Made by a program: the position numbers and the translations under genes | In this document: positions 54,220 through 64,000 of the stretch, in pieces | Layout: every line of letters starts with the position of its first letter | Position numbering within the stretch: position 1 is the first letter of the stretch | Origin: Hyaloperonospora brassicae | Taxonomy: Eukaryota > Oomycota > Peronosporomycetes > Peronosporales > Peronosporaceae | Assembly (NCBI GenBank): GCA_947650285.1 | Contig: CANTFL010000608.1 | Location: forward strand, 372,001-436,000 | Direction: 5' to 3' | DNA length: 64,000 nt | Notes under the pieces: model-generated | What the model saw: only the letters and a program-made list of their open reading frames with translations | The model's database searches: none | What the model was told of the DNA's origin: nothing

Positions 54220-56319
54220 CAGATAGCCAGCAAGAAGGCCACGCGAGAAAGAGACGTCAAGGTGAGCACAAAGGGCTCTGACGTACAGTGGCGGGAACTA
54301 GAGGCCCTTTGATTGCACGCTTTCCCACACGAAACGTACATCGTTTGTCAACGGTCTATGATAATCGAGTGGATGCAGCATGGATGAAAGAGACCAGAAT
54401 TACGTGACACCTTTTACGCTCCATCTGATCGTGTACGGACCATGCTTCGGAGGCCTTTGCGCTATCAAGAACTATACAGAGGCTTTTATCATTTTGGTCG
54501 ATGGATCTAGCCCATTCGTTGTGTGCGCTTTCGAGGAGGCGGACCACAAAAGACATCACCTCAGCGAACACTACATTGGGCTGAGTCTATTTTGTCTGAC
54601 AACAACACACGCACGGATGAAGCGGCTGATGCGATTAGTGCCTACCGGGCTGGATAACATGTGGCAAGTGAATGAACCAAATTCGACAACACGTTCCAAA
54701 TGTCGAGGTATAGGAACGACTCGAAGTCGCAAATGACGCCGTGCTCGACCGGATGCATAGCATACTAATTATCTTCAAGGAGAATCGTTGACCGCGGTAG
54801 TTTTGCGGTATGTTAAACGGGACTGTGTTTTACGTCGCTGATCAGTTTCCTTACGAACAGGCAAAGTAAAATGTCGAATAACGCCCGAGTCATATTCACA
54901 GGCACGCGCATGCATTTTTGTAACGGTTGTGCTACAAGTCTAAGCTTCACCCATATGACGCTATGATTACCAGAGCTGGTATAATTGGCAAACTGCAAGA
55001 TCTTGTATCTCTGCAGCTTACTCGTCTCATATTTCGAGTACTTTGCCACAAAATAGAAGCGTATCCAGTTGTAGCAGTTGCCAGACTTCTGTACGTCCAT
55101 TTAAGTAGACAATTCACAGCACTTCCCACCATTGCTCAAGAAGGAAAGGCGAAGACAAAAGCAAGTCCAATGCTGATACCAGAAAACGCAACTCTGCGCC
55201 TCATGAGGCCAAGATTCTATTACAAAGCTCGTGGTGTTTTTGCTTAAACTCACCACTGAATCGATATGTGAAAGCCTTCTGTCCACATAAGGACTACAAA
55301 CGTCGCGCATTGCCTCCACATCGCGGTCGTGGATGACACCATAGCGGCGAGCAGTCTCCTGGGCATGATTCGTTCACTGTCGCATAATCCGTGATCTGCT
55401 TTTTAGCATGTGTAGCAATCGCCTTCGCGATGTCGCTGAGTTTAAATGGGAGTTAAAACGGTGTGGCAAAATGTCGGTTTACAATGCTGTTTAACATGAT
55501 TCGAAGAATCGCTTGCTATCACACCAGAATTGCTGATAGTCGCATTGTAGAGTTAATGTATCATTTGGCAAAGGAACGGGCGTGTCAACGCTTATTATAC
55601 TGTAAATAGAGGGCTCAATGATACGAAAAGACATATCTGACTAGCAATGAATCTCCCGGGAACGCTTTCTCAATAATTTGCTAAACGTTTCAATAGATGT
55701 CAGGATAAATTTCAATATTCTCGCAAGCGTGGAACAGCACTTTTATACTTATACACAGCGATGTATGCAAATCATAATTGCTGCGGTTGTTTTTATTTTT
55801 ATTATTTGGTACTTTGCTGCATTTCTAGCATCTTGTGAATGATTGATAATTTCCTTGAAAACATTGCTTTTTACACGTATGCTCAATACTTGTTGCACGA
55901 AGTTTGGTGTGCACATCAGAGCTGCAACTGTTTTTTTCCGATTCTCGGTGGATTACATATATGCTTAATTGCTGGCGCATCTTTTTCTGCTCTCCCTTTG
56001 TGTGGCATTTTTTATCTCATGGCGCATCTTTTATTATTTCATTTTTCTTGCATCTTCTAGGAGTACATCAAGAGACAGCTTAAAGAGCGAATAAATTAGC
56101 TGAAACGTGGTACGAGACGCCACCGGGAAGTCAAATATAAATATGAGGCGTGAGTCGTGATAATGGAATTGATCAGAGAGCTACCAGACACGTCATATAA
56201 ACGGATGTATCATCACGAGTGTTATACGGCAAATACCATTATGCAGCTACTTCTGGCACTCGTCGCTTCTACCGACTTTATCAGGTATAAGCATGAAAAA
56301 ATACTATGGACTCATTCTA
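54220..56319. other. Intergenic region, possibly with decayed coding remnants
   Basis: Short ORFs on both strands (plus 54380-54736; minus 55100-54813; minus 55319-55101) could be pieces of old transposase genes, but no motif is recognisable. 55700-56060 is strongly AT-rich. The first 100-200 bases are likely the exportin-T 3' UTR. Confidence 0.5.
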
Positions 56320-56785
56320 GCTGAACGCACTACTTGTCTAAACTGGTAGGAAAACGAAGCGGCTAGTTATAAAAATATGCACTATACTTTTACGACAGAT
56401 GCCTCGTTCCGACACGTGTACGAATTTCATTCTTGCGCAGTCAAGACTACATGACGACAACAAATAGCTGCTAATGCCGCCAACACATTGGTGCAAAGTT
56501 GTACCTTTTTTGGCACACGTGGGTACCCTTTACAAAGGCATTCGCAGTTTCGCAGTGCTTTGTAGCACGATTGCAAGGGTACCCACGTGTGCCAAAAAAG
56601 GTACAACTTTGCACCAATGTGTTGGCGGCATTAGCAGCTATTTGTTGTCGTCATGTAGTCTTGACTGCGCAAGAATGAAATTCGTACACGTGTCGGAACG
56701 AGGCATCTGTCGTAAAAGTATAGTGCATATTTTTATAACTAGCCGCTTCGTTTTCCTACCAGTTTAGACAAGTAGTGCGTTCAGC
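56320..56785. repeat. Perfect 211-bp inverted repeat with 44-bp spacer
   Basis: The left arm 56320-56530 and right arm 56575-56785 are exact reverse complements by eye over all 211 bases (outer ends GCTGAACGCACTAC... and ...GTAGTGCGTTCAGC). The spacer holds a further small stem, TACAAAG / CTTTGTA. The outer flanks show no clear target duplication and pairing stops abruptly on both sides. Transcribed, it would fold into a very long hairpin. No coding potential is apparent, since the ORF across it reads the same arm forward and back. Confidence 0.95.
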
Positions 56786-57466
56786 ATGTTCTTATGTAAA
56801 GTGTAGTCTGAAACTGTGCGTGTTGAGTTGGCTCATAGCAGCGCTTTAGGATGAAATGACATACGGAAGTGCGCGCTGAGACATCGCGTATTCATACTTG
56901 TAGCATTATCGAGCACATGCGTTTGTATTTTCAATCTGGCTTTACTTTTATGGAGAAGCTTCTCAAACACTCCATTAGACGTCGAGAACGTAATGCTAGA
57001 GAAGCATGTATGAGCTGTAAGCAGTTACTGTACAACACTCTGTCGTGCTGCTAAGTGACAGCAAGATCCGACATAATTCGACAACTAGACCACAGATGAG
57101 ACTGAGCACTTATATTGCTTCATCTTTCGCGTCGTTGCACTCTGCGCAGCCATATCAAAACCACTGGCACTTGTCGCTGTGACTGGTGAACAATGTACCG
57201 TGAAGCCGCGTTCCGACACTACCACCCACCTGATCGATACTACATAACGTGAAAATACGTCCGCTGCACGACCGTGCATTCGTAAATCAACCGTGAATCA
57301 TAGTGACCGTCATTTTCACATTGTGGAAAATGCATCGCACCTAGATAGAGGCATTTCATTGCGCTCGGACCGTAGAAGTCGTACCCTTTTTGAACCAGGA
57401 ACAGCAGTGCATGTACAGATGCGAATAAACGACTGACAACGGGCACAAACAAGTAATCCAAACGTT
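56786..57466. other. Intergenic region, includes 3' flank of the PPR gene
   Basis: Only short ORFs. The segment adjoining 57466 is probably the 3' UTR of the minus-strand PPR gene. Confidence 0.5.
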
Positions 57467-59362
57467 TTACAAGAACTTTTCCGTATCAACGTTCGGCTTC
57501 CTACGGTTCAGCAGGCGCTTGCGTGAGTGGTAGTTGTCCTGGTGGTGTTCCCGCTCAGGTTGCTCTTGACTTGTGCCGTCTTCATGCAGGAGAGCACGCT
57601 GCTCAGCATGACTGGGCAGCATAAGATGCGACGGCACATCTTTCATGATTCCCCTGGCGCGTATGTTCATCCACTTGCGGAAATTCCAGTACGGCGCTCG
57701 CTCGGGCAGCTCCAGTGCGATGCGCAGCGCATTGTGCCAGTCAAGGCGGCTGAGGCGCTTGTTCATCTGCATCATTTGCATCGTGAGTCGTACCGCCTCG
57801 CGCGGATTCTTGCGTTTCTCGTCGTAGAATTCAATGGCCTCGCGGTAGCACATGGTCGTCTTTTCCATGCGCTTCGCATTCTTCTGCAGCATTTGCACAG
57901 CAGTCTCAACAGCACCGCCGCGAATGTAAGCCAAGATCAAGCACTGATAAGTCACTGTGTCCCACTTCATTCCCTGCTTTTTCATCTCGTTGGCCAGCGA
58001 GTGGATCTTCTCCAGTTGATTCGTCCCCAGCAGCGCAATGAGCGCCGCATTGTACGCGAAAAAGTTGGGCTGATCGTCTTCGCTCTCGCGCGCTTTGTAC
58101 TTGTAGAAGATCTCCAATCCCTGCAGCTTGTGCTCCTCACTCTCAGACTTGGCGTGGCCCATTACCACAGAACCGAGGTACACGCCACGCAGACTTTCGC
58201 GAAGGTCGTCGGGCATGGAGCCATACACTTCCACGACCGTGTCCCACTGCTTGCCCTTGGCGCACGCTGAGAACACTGAGTTGTAGATCGTGGCCGTTGG
58301 TTCAAACCCGTTCGTCCGCATCATGTTCATCGCATCGAGTGCGAGCTCCCAGTTGCCCGTCTTGCCCGCGCAAATGGCAAGCGAGTGGTACGTCGACTGC
58401 GTCATCGTCAACTGCTGCTCGTGGATCGCGCGTAGCACACCTACGGCACTGTGCACGTCGGCTGCACGGGCACAGCTGTTGAGGATGTTGTTGTAAATGA
58501 CAATGTTCATCTCCAGTCGGTGTTTGATCATATCGTCAAAGATCTCGAGCACAAGTTCGTGCTGGTCCGACTTGAGCGCCGACGACAGTGCGTGCGAGTA
58601 CGTCACAGTCTGTGGGAGGTACCCGTCGTTCCGCATGACTTCAAACACCCGCAGCGCGTGTCCAAACTGCTCCTCCCTATAGCAGCAGCCAATTGCACTC
58701 GAGTACGACTGGATACGCGGCCGGATGCCCTGCTCACGCGCGTACGCCAGCACCTTCATGCAGTCCTGGACGCAGTTCCGTGCGCCCAGTACTTCCACGA
58801 GGAACGACGCCACTTCGAGCGCCAGTCCTCGTCCGTTTGACTGCTGGATCTCGTGGAAAATGTCCAGTGCCGTGCGCCACGCAGCCGATCCGTCGGTCGT
58901 GTCCAGCGCCTCTTCAAGCCGCGTCATGTACTCGTCCTCCAGTCGTTCGCTTTGAATGAGTCTCGTGTCTCGCGGCTGGTTCGCCTCGCAGCTTTGTTTT
59001 CCGTCGTGGTCGTTTGTTTTGTCGTGGCGTTGTTTACTGTCGCGATCTTGTGACTGGTCCCGACTCTTTTCTGCGCCCTCCTCGTCCTCCTCCTCCTCCA
59101 ACGCCGTCGCTGTAGCACTGGACTGAGCAAACGACCGAGCGCCGAGTCCACTCGACGTCGGCATCAACGCAAACGTCCGCAGGTGGTTTCCCCTTGCGTG
59201 CCATGACTTGGAGCTCGGTGTTGCCTCGTCTGTTGCCGCATGCAGCGCACGGAACGAGGCACTGGGCGCTATTGTCAATGACTTCATCTTCTCCGCCTCT
59301 TTGGCGGTTGCACGCCAGAGATAGCCACGACGCGAGCACGCGCGTCCGCCCTGCGCCAGCAT
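57467..59362 (-). CDS. Pentatricopeptide repeat (PPR) protein, probably mitochondrial
   Basis: 631 residues, single exon, from ATG at 59362 to a stop at 57467-57469. The first 45 residues are Arg/Ser/Ala-rich with almost no acids (MLAQGGRACSRRGYLWRATA), as in a mitochondrial presequence. Residues about 90-140 are highly charged and low-complexity (LEEEEDEEGAEKS and a D/H/K/Q-rich run). From about residue 160 to 500 lie tandem 35-residue PPR motifs, for example IQSYSSAIGCCYREEQFGHA, TVTYSHALSSALKSDQHELV, VIYNNILNSCARAADVHSAV, STYHSLAICAGKTGNWELAL and ATIYNSVFSACAKGKQWDTV. PPR proteins bind specific organellar RNAs and act in processing, stability or translation. No catalytic DYW or SMR domain is present. 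The target RNA cannot be predicted here. It is divergent with the USP32-like gene. Confidence 0.9.
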   Translation of the reverse strand: MLAQGGRACSRRGYLWRATAKEAEKMKSLTIAPSASFRALHAATDEATPSSKSWHARGNHLRTFALMPTSSGLGARSFAQSSATATALEEEEDEEGAEKSRDQSQDRDSKQRHDKTNDHDGKQSCEANQPRDTRLIQSERLEDEYMTRLEEALDTTDGSAAWRTALDIFHEIQQSNGRGLALEVASFLVEVLGARNCVQDCMKVLAYAREQGIRPRIQSYSSAIGCCYREEQFGHALRVFEVMRNDGYLPQTVTYSHALSSALKSDQHELVLEIFDDMIKHRLEMNIVIYNNILNSCARAADVHSAVGVLRAIHEQQLTMTQSTYHSLAICAGKTGNWELALDAMNMMRTNGFEPTATIYNSVFSACAKGKQWDTVVEVYGSMPDDLRESLRGVYLGSVVMGHAKSESEEHKLQGLEIFYKYKARESEDDQPNFFAYNAALIALLGTNQLEKIHSLANEMKKQGMKWDTVTYQCLILAYIRGGAVETAVQMLQKNAKRMEKTTMCYREAIEFYDEKRKNPREAVRLTMQMMQMNKRLSRLDWHNALRIALELPERAPYWNFRKWMNIRARGIMKDVPSHLMLPSHAEQRALLHEDGTSQEQPEREHHQDNYHSRKRLLNRRKPNVDTEKFL

Positions 59363-59665
59363 TGGATACGTCTGCGCGTCAGTCAGTCGGTCGCTCGTTC
59401 GGTCGCTTGCTCGCTCGCAGCGTTCGAATGACAGGCTGGTACAAAGCCCGGCTGAGAATCGGCACCGATCCTAGTCTAGGCTGCCAAATCATCGAAACTC
59501 GCGGGCCCAAAAGCAACCCCTAATCCCTCGATTCCGCATTGACCTACCCTTCCGCAACAACAACAACAACAGCGACAACAGAAACAACGACAGAAACAAG
59601 CAGAACAGATCTGGCCACGAGGAGAAGACGAGGCCGAAGCAACGGAAGCTCATTGCGCGCTCGCC
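59363..59665. promoter_or_regulatory. Shared upstream region of the PPR and USP32-like genes
   Basis: Only 303 bp separate the two divergent start codons, so core promoters and 5' UTRs of both must lie here. The right half, just before the USP32-like ATG, contains a CAA/CAG-type repeat (CAACAACAACAACAGC near 59560), typical of a 5' UTR. No consensus elements were assigned. Confidence 0.6.
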
Positions 59666-62600
59666 ATGGGAAACATGATGAGCATGGGGAGCAGTCCGGC
59701 CGCGGCAGCAGACGACGCCAGCGTGCTGGACCTCTACGTCGCTCGGCTGTCGGACGCCGAGATCGAGCGCTACACGGACGGCTATCGCCGCATCTGCCGC
59801 GTGCAAGCCAGCAGCTCCTCGTCCAGCGCGCACCCGTCCTTTCTGCACGGCGCAAGCGATCCGAACAACAGCAGCAGCAGCGGTAGCAGTAGCACTGCAC
59901 CACGAGACGCCGCTGCACATACCGAAGCCAGCAACAAGGCGCCTCTGCTAGGGAAGAAGCTGTTCCGAAACAAGGTGCTGGGCGCGTTCACGATGATCCC
60001 GTACTCGCTTTCCGACCGTCTGTTTGAAGTGCTCGACACGGAACGCTCGGGACAGCTCAGTCTCAAGAACGTGCTCAGTGGCTTGGCGTGGCTCAAACAC
60101 GGCACAACGGACGAGCGTGTGCAGCTGCTGTTCATCATTTACGACCTCGAGCGGGTTGGAGAGGTCTCGCGCGACGTGTTGGACCGGTTCATGGACGTCA
60201 TTTACGGCCGCGAGCGGGCGCGACGGTACTCGACGGTCGAGTTTCTCGACCGCGTCATGGACGGTCGAGCTGCTCTGAATTTCCACGAGTTCCGGCGGAT
60301 TGTCCGCGAAAAGGACGGACTCGGCGACGCTTTGCTGGTCAAGTGGCTGACTGTGCTGGCTGCTAAAATTGGCGCTACAGACGATCCCGAGATCGTGGCG
60401 CTCGAGCAGACGTATGATCCCGTGTTTTTGCGGCAACGCATTGCGCGAACAACTGCGTTCTCGCTGGCAGAAGTTGCGGCGCTGGAAGCACATTGCTACA
60501 AGACATTTGAAGCAAAAGGAGGGGCGAGTTTGAGGATACCGAGTCGGCAATTTGTAGACGTGCTGAGTGCCAATGGACTGTTTCCGAAGGAAGTGCTTGA
60601 GCGATTTGGGACCTGCACAGCCATGCCAAACGTTGTGCAGTTTGAAGAGTTGTGTCGATTCCTGTCGGATTTCTGTCGAGGGGTTTTGGACAACGATAAG
60701 GTGCACCATCTTTTTCGTCTTTATAGTGATCGGAGCACGACGAGAGAGAGAGTGGACTTTGGCGCTGTGAAGGAACTTATCCATGTGGGTGTGAGCTGCG
60801 ATACGAGTTGCTCGAATGTTGAGGTGAAACGAGAAGAAGAACGACAGCTCCAAGAGGTAGGACCGTCATGTTTAGTGACCGCTATGTCAAAGTGACAAGC
60901 TCCATGCTGACGTGGATCTTCTCTGCAGGTTTCAGCATCGCCGACAGTGGAGGCGGGATGGGACCAAGAAGCATTTACAAGTTGGGCAATCGATGCAGTC
61001 GCGGTACGGCGGCTGCTCCATCAGCTGGCGTTTGCAGCGTGCGTGCTATTTGATCTGAAGCCAGAGGCAGCCGCTGTCGAAGGCCGAATTGTGGAGTGGC
61101 ACTGGCGAGAAGCTACGCACAGCTTTGGCATCGGACAAGTGCGTTGTTTTGTTTTGGGGGTAGTCACCGTCCCCGCTCGTTGACCCACGCAGATGCATGC
61201 TATGTACCGTTTTGTCTGCTTAGATCTGGAACTTGCTGGGAGCCGAGTGGTGGCGAAAGTGGTGTGACTACGCTGACATGGATCCGAGAAACGGGAGCCC
61301 GTACGGTTCATTACCTGTACCGTCGATCCCGCCTAACGTTGTTGTAGAAGCTGCCAAGAATATTCGGGGCAATATTGCATTACGGGTCACCAGCTCCAAG
61401 AAAAGCGTTGATAGCAGTCGCCCACCCCGACCTGGACCAATCACTAATTGGAGTCTTCTCATGCAGAGCGGATGCCGAAGGCTGAAGCAGAATTTGGTGT
61501 TGGCGCGTGACTTTTACGTAAGTGCCCTCTGTGTATGCCAAGAACATCGTATACACTTTTCCTGATCCAACGCTTTATGCTGGTAGATGGTTCCGTCGTC
61601 AGTTTATACCGTTTTGCTCTCGTGGTACAGTGGGGGACCTGACTTGGCACGCTCTACCATAAAGGTTCCCACAAGTACGGAACTCGAGCTTCAAGTCGAG
61701 TTATTTCCGTTAGTGCTACGTATTGCCCGCGTGGATTCTACGAACGGAAGTGTGATTCGATCAGGAGAAGAGGTTTTGCTTAGCGATTTGAGCACACCAT
61801 CCAGCCTTCTCGAGGCCACCTGCCGCGCTCTGCTTTTGGCAAAGCTAGTGGACAAAGCACGATTGTGGTACTTTAACGAGAAATCACCAGAACGCAAGAT
61901 ACGCTTGCGCGACGAGTGCTCACAGGAGCTGAAAAAGCTGACGCAAGACAGTGTTTTCCTGCTCGAGATCCAAGAGGACGATGGATCGTGGCCACTTTCC
62001 GAAGCCGATGACGTGATCATATCTTCGTCTTCCGACACCAGTGGCCGTCGATCAACGAAAAAGAATGGAAACGGTCGAACAAGTGAAAACGATGCAGGGG
62101 CTGTTTTGCGGAAACGACAACGAGAGCACCGGCCATCGTCACGCACGTCTGATATATGTTCCCGCGGCAACTTGGGAGAGGTGCTGGCTCAGCGTGGTGC
62201 GTATGACTGTCGAAATTGTCGGCAGTGTTACAATACTGACGAGCTCATGCATGCACTGTATAGGACCTGAGAGTGATGTGGATTCTCCGACAGTAGAAGT
62301 GGATCCCGTGCCCGTGTCTTCTGTCGTAAAGAAACGTTTTTCGGAGGACGCGTTCAAAGGTCCGGGTTTGGTTGGTCTCGACAACCTTGGCAACACGTGC
62401 TACATGAGTAGCGCTTTGCAGTGTTTGAGCCACACGCGGCTGCTGGTTGAGTACTTTAAGAACGAGGCGTATCTCAACGACATTAATCTACGAAATCGTG
62501 ATGGCACGAATGGAAAATTGACTGCAGCATTTGGTGAATTGCTCCGAGTTCTTTGGAGTCCCGACCGCAAACGTTTTGCTCCAAACGAGTTTAAAAAAGT

Positions 62601-64000
62601 GCTTGCAAAGTGCAGCCCGCAGTTTGCGGGTTCGAATCAGCACGATTCGCAAGAACTGCTTGCGTGCTTGTTGAGCAGCCTTAGTGAAGATCTAAATCGT
62701 GTGGTGAAGAAAACTTACACCGAGCAGCCCGATAGCGACGGGCGGCTGGATGCTTTGGTGGCAGAAGAGTGGTGGCAGAACCACCAGAGACGTGAGCTGT
62801 CCGTGATTGTCGCACTATTTACTGGCCAGTATAAGAGTATGTTGCAGTGCTCAATTTGCCGGTACGAGTCGGCCCGATTCGAGCCATTTACTTTCCTGCA
62901 GCTGTCACTACCCGAAAGCAACTTGCGGTCAATTGTGCTGACGATATTCTTCCGGACTGATCGCGTGCCATTGCGCTTTTCGGTGCGAGTGCAAAAAGGT
63001 GGTACAGTCCAACAGATAAAAGAGCAGGTCGCTGCGTTTTTGACGAAAGCAGATGACAAAGCTTTGGTCTCTGATGTTGTGGACGATCAACTAAGCAGCG
63101 CAGCTGTATCTGATGGCGGCGGCAGGTGGAAAAATGTGGTCATCGCGCGGACCTCAAATTTGCGTATTGTGGAATCGCTTTTGGATGATAAGCTACCACT
63201 GACACAGATTCGTGAGAAAGACGAGTTGAGTGCGTTTGAACTTGATCCCGATAGCGACTTGTTTGCTCCACAAGATGTTGCCGGATCCACATGTGCCTTG
63301 GGCAACTTGGCGAATGATGCTATCGACCCAGCAACGCGTGTGAACGAATTAAGTGTCGTAGAAGCAGCGAAGGGCACTTCCGAAGGCTTAACGAAGGAGA
63401 ACACCGAAGAACTTGACAATGAGGGTTTCACCTACGGATCCGTATTTGCGAATGCGAGTGGAGAAGATCGAAGTGTAGCTGACGACGTGGGCGATAAGCA
63501 AGAAGATGAGCTGTTGCCCTCAGGAACCTCTGTCTACGTTTGCGTTGACAAAACGAAGGCTGCAGTGGCAGCGCGCGTGACTGGGAGCAGTGCAAAGTCG
63601 GGCACAGTCAATGTCGCGTATCCCTCAGGCGCTCGACGGTATCACATTCCGTATTCGAAAGTGATTGAACGTGGTCAAAACGATGCATTTGTATATCTGG
63701 TGCATCGCTGCGTCGATCGGTCGAGTGACAGTTTTACAAATGCGCATACCACGCGACTGTTTGGCGCGCCATTGGTCATTCGCGTATCTCTCCGATCAAC
63801 GACGGCCTACAAGCTCTATCTGCTTGTCTGGAATCGTTTGCGGCGAATATTTAATTGGCACCAACCCCCGCTCCCGTCCGATATTACAGCCGATAAGCAC
63901 GGTCAGAAGCGAGTTCGAACAGACGCGTCTATTTTGGCCCTCGGAAAGCACCTTCCTTTAACAAAGTTTGGATTTTGCTTGCGGCTTGTCACGTCGCATG
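59666..64000 (+). CDS. USP32-like ubiquitin carboxyl-terminal hydrolase (EF-hand, DUSP, USP); 3' end outside window
   Basis: Exons 59666-60856, 60929-61138, 61224-61517, 61587-62196 and 62264 onward. Introns are 72, 85, 69 and 67 bp, all GT-AG and frame-preserving; the last has donor GTGCGT, branch CTGAC and acceptor TATAG. About 1347 residues are visible. The N-terminus MGNMMSMGS is a likely myristoylation signal. EF-hand-like loops (LDTERSGQLSL, YDLERVGEVSRD) are near residues 125-180. The DUSP domain starts near 405, with IWNLLGAEWWRKWCDYADMD near 468. The USP domain begins near 800 with LVGLDNLGNTCYMSSALQ (catalytic Cys codon 62398-62400, residue 814) and NQHDSQELLACLL, followed by a zinc-type CSICRYES. 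The His box lies beyond the window. This domain order is that of animal USP32, a membrane-associated deubiquitinase. Confidence 0.88.

Noticed and set aside
57527..58270. Plus-strand ORF of 247 codons
   Set aside because: It is the antisense shadow of the PPR gene, with no recognisable motif and biased composition.
59948..60853. Minus-strand ORF of 301 codons
   Set aside because: It lies entirely opposite the first exon of the USP32-like gene, which has clear domain support and a consistent exon structure.
62626..62645. GGGTTCGAATC resembling a tRNA T-loop B box
   Set aside because: It lies inside the USP coding exon and no cloverleaf can be formed around it.

Overview
The window looks like part of a repeat-rich oomycete nuclear genome, most likely a Peronosporales species (Phytophthora or a downy mildew). 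This rests on four things: Ty3/gypsy, Ty1/copia and LINE proteins of the type common in these genomes; short GT-AG introns (67-85 bp) in the one gene where introns can be placed; a compact gene pair with a 303-bp shared upstream region; and an AT-rich, degraded intergenic background. The species cannot be fixed from sequence alone.

Layout. 1-554 is the 3' end of a ZC2HC zinc-finger gene. 2420-3757 is a decayed DNA-transposon-like block with inverted ends. 4454-12426 is a Ty3/gypsy element (here E1) with pol on the minus strand and two LTRs of different subfamilies. 13500-16560 is a LINE pseudogene (minus). 17663-25335 (B1) and 27740-35339 (B2) are two Ty3/gypsy elements of a second family with pol on the plus strand. 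From 37380 to 49921 a decayed Ty1/copia element (minus) is split twice: by a solo gypsy LTR (37761-38199) inside its RNase H, and by a 7.9-kb gypsy element (A, 39751-47665, same family as E1) between integrase and reverse transcriptase. A further solo LTR (49922-50381) borders the copia gag.

The right end is a small gene island: exportin-T (51130-54219, plus), a perfect 211-bp inverted repeat (56320-56785), a PPR protein (57467-59362, minus), and, diverging from it, a USP32-like deubiquitinase with EF-hand, DUSP and USP regions (59666 to beyond the window, plus, five exons so far).

The most interesting signal is in the gypsy elements. All four copies, from two families, carry an extra ORF on the strand opposite to gag-pol. 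It starts about 115-140 bp inside the pol-distal (3') LTR. Its C-terminal coiled coil is read antisense to the linker between the integrase GPY/F module and the chromodomain. The antisense reading is conserved between copies, and in B2 and A it is in better condition than much of gag-pol. Other unusual points are LTR hairpins whose sequence differs between subfamilies while their position is kept, stop codons and catalytic losses shared between sibling copies, and a tRNA primer site common to both families.
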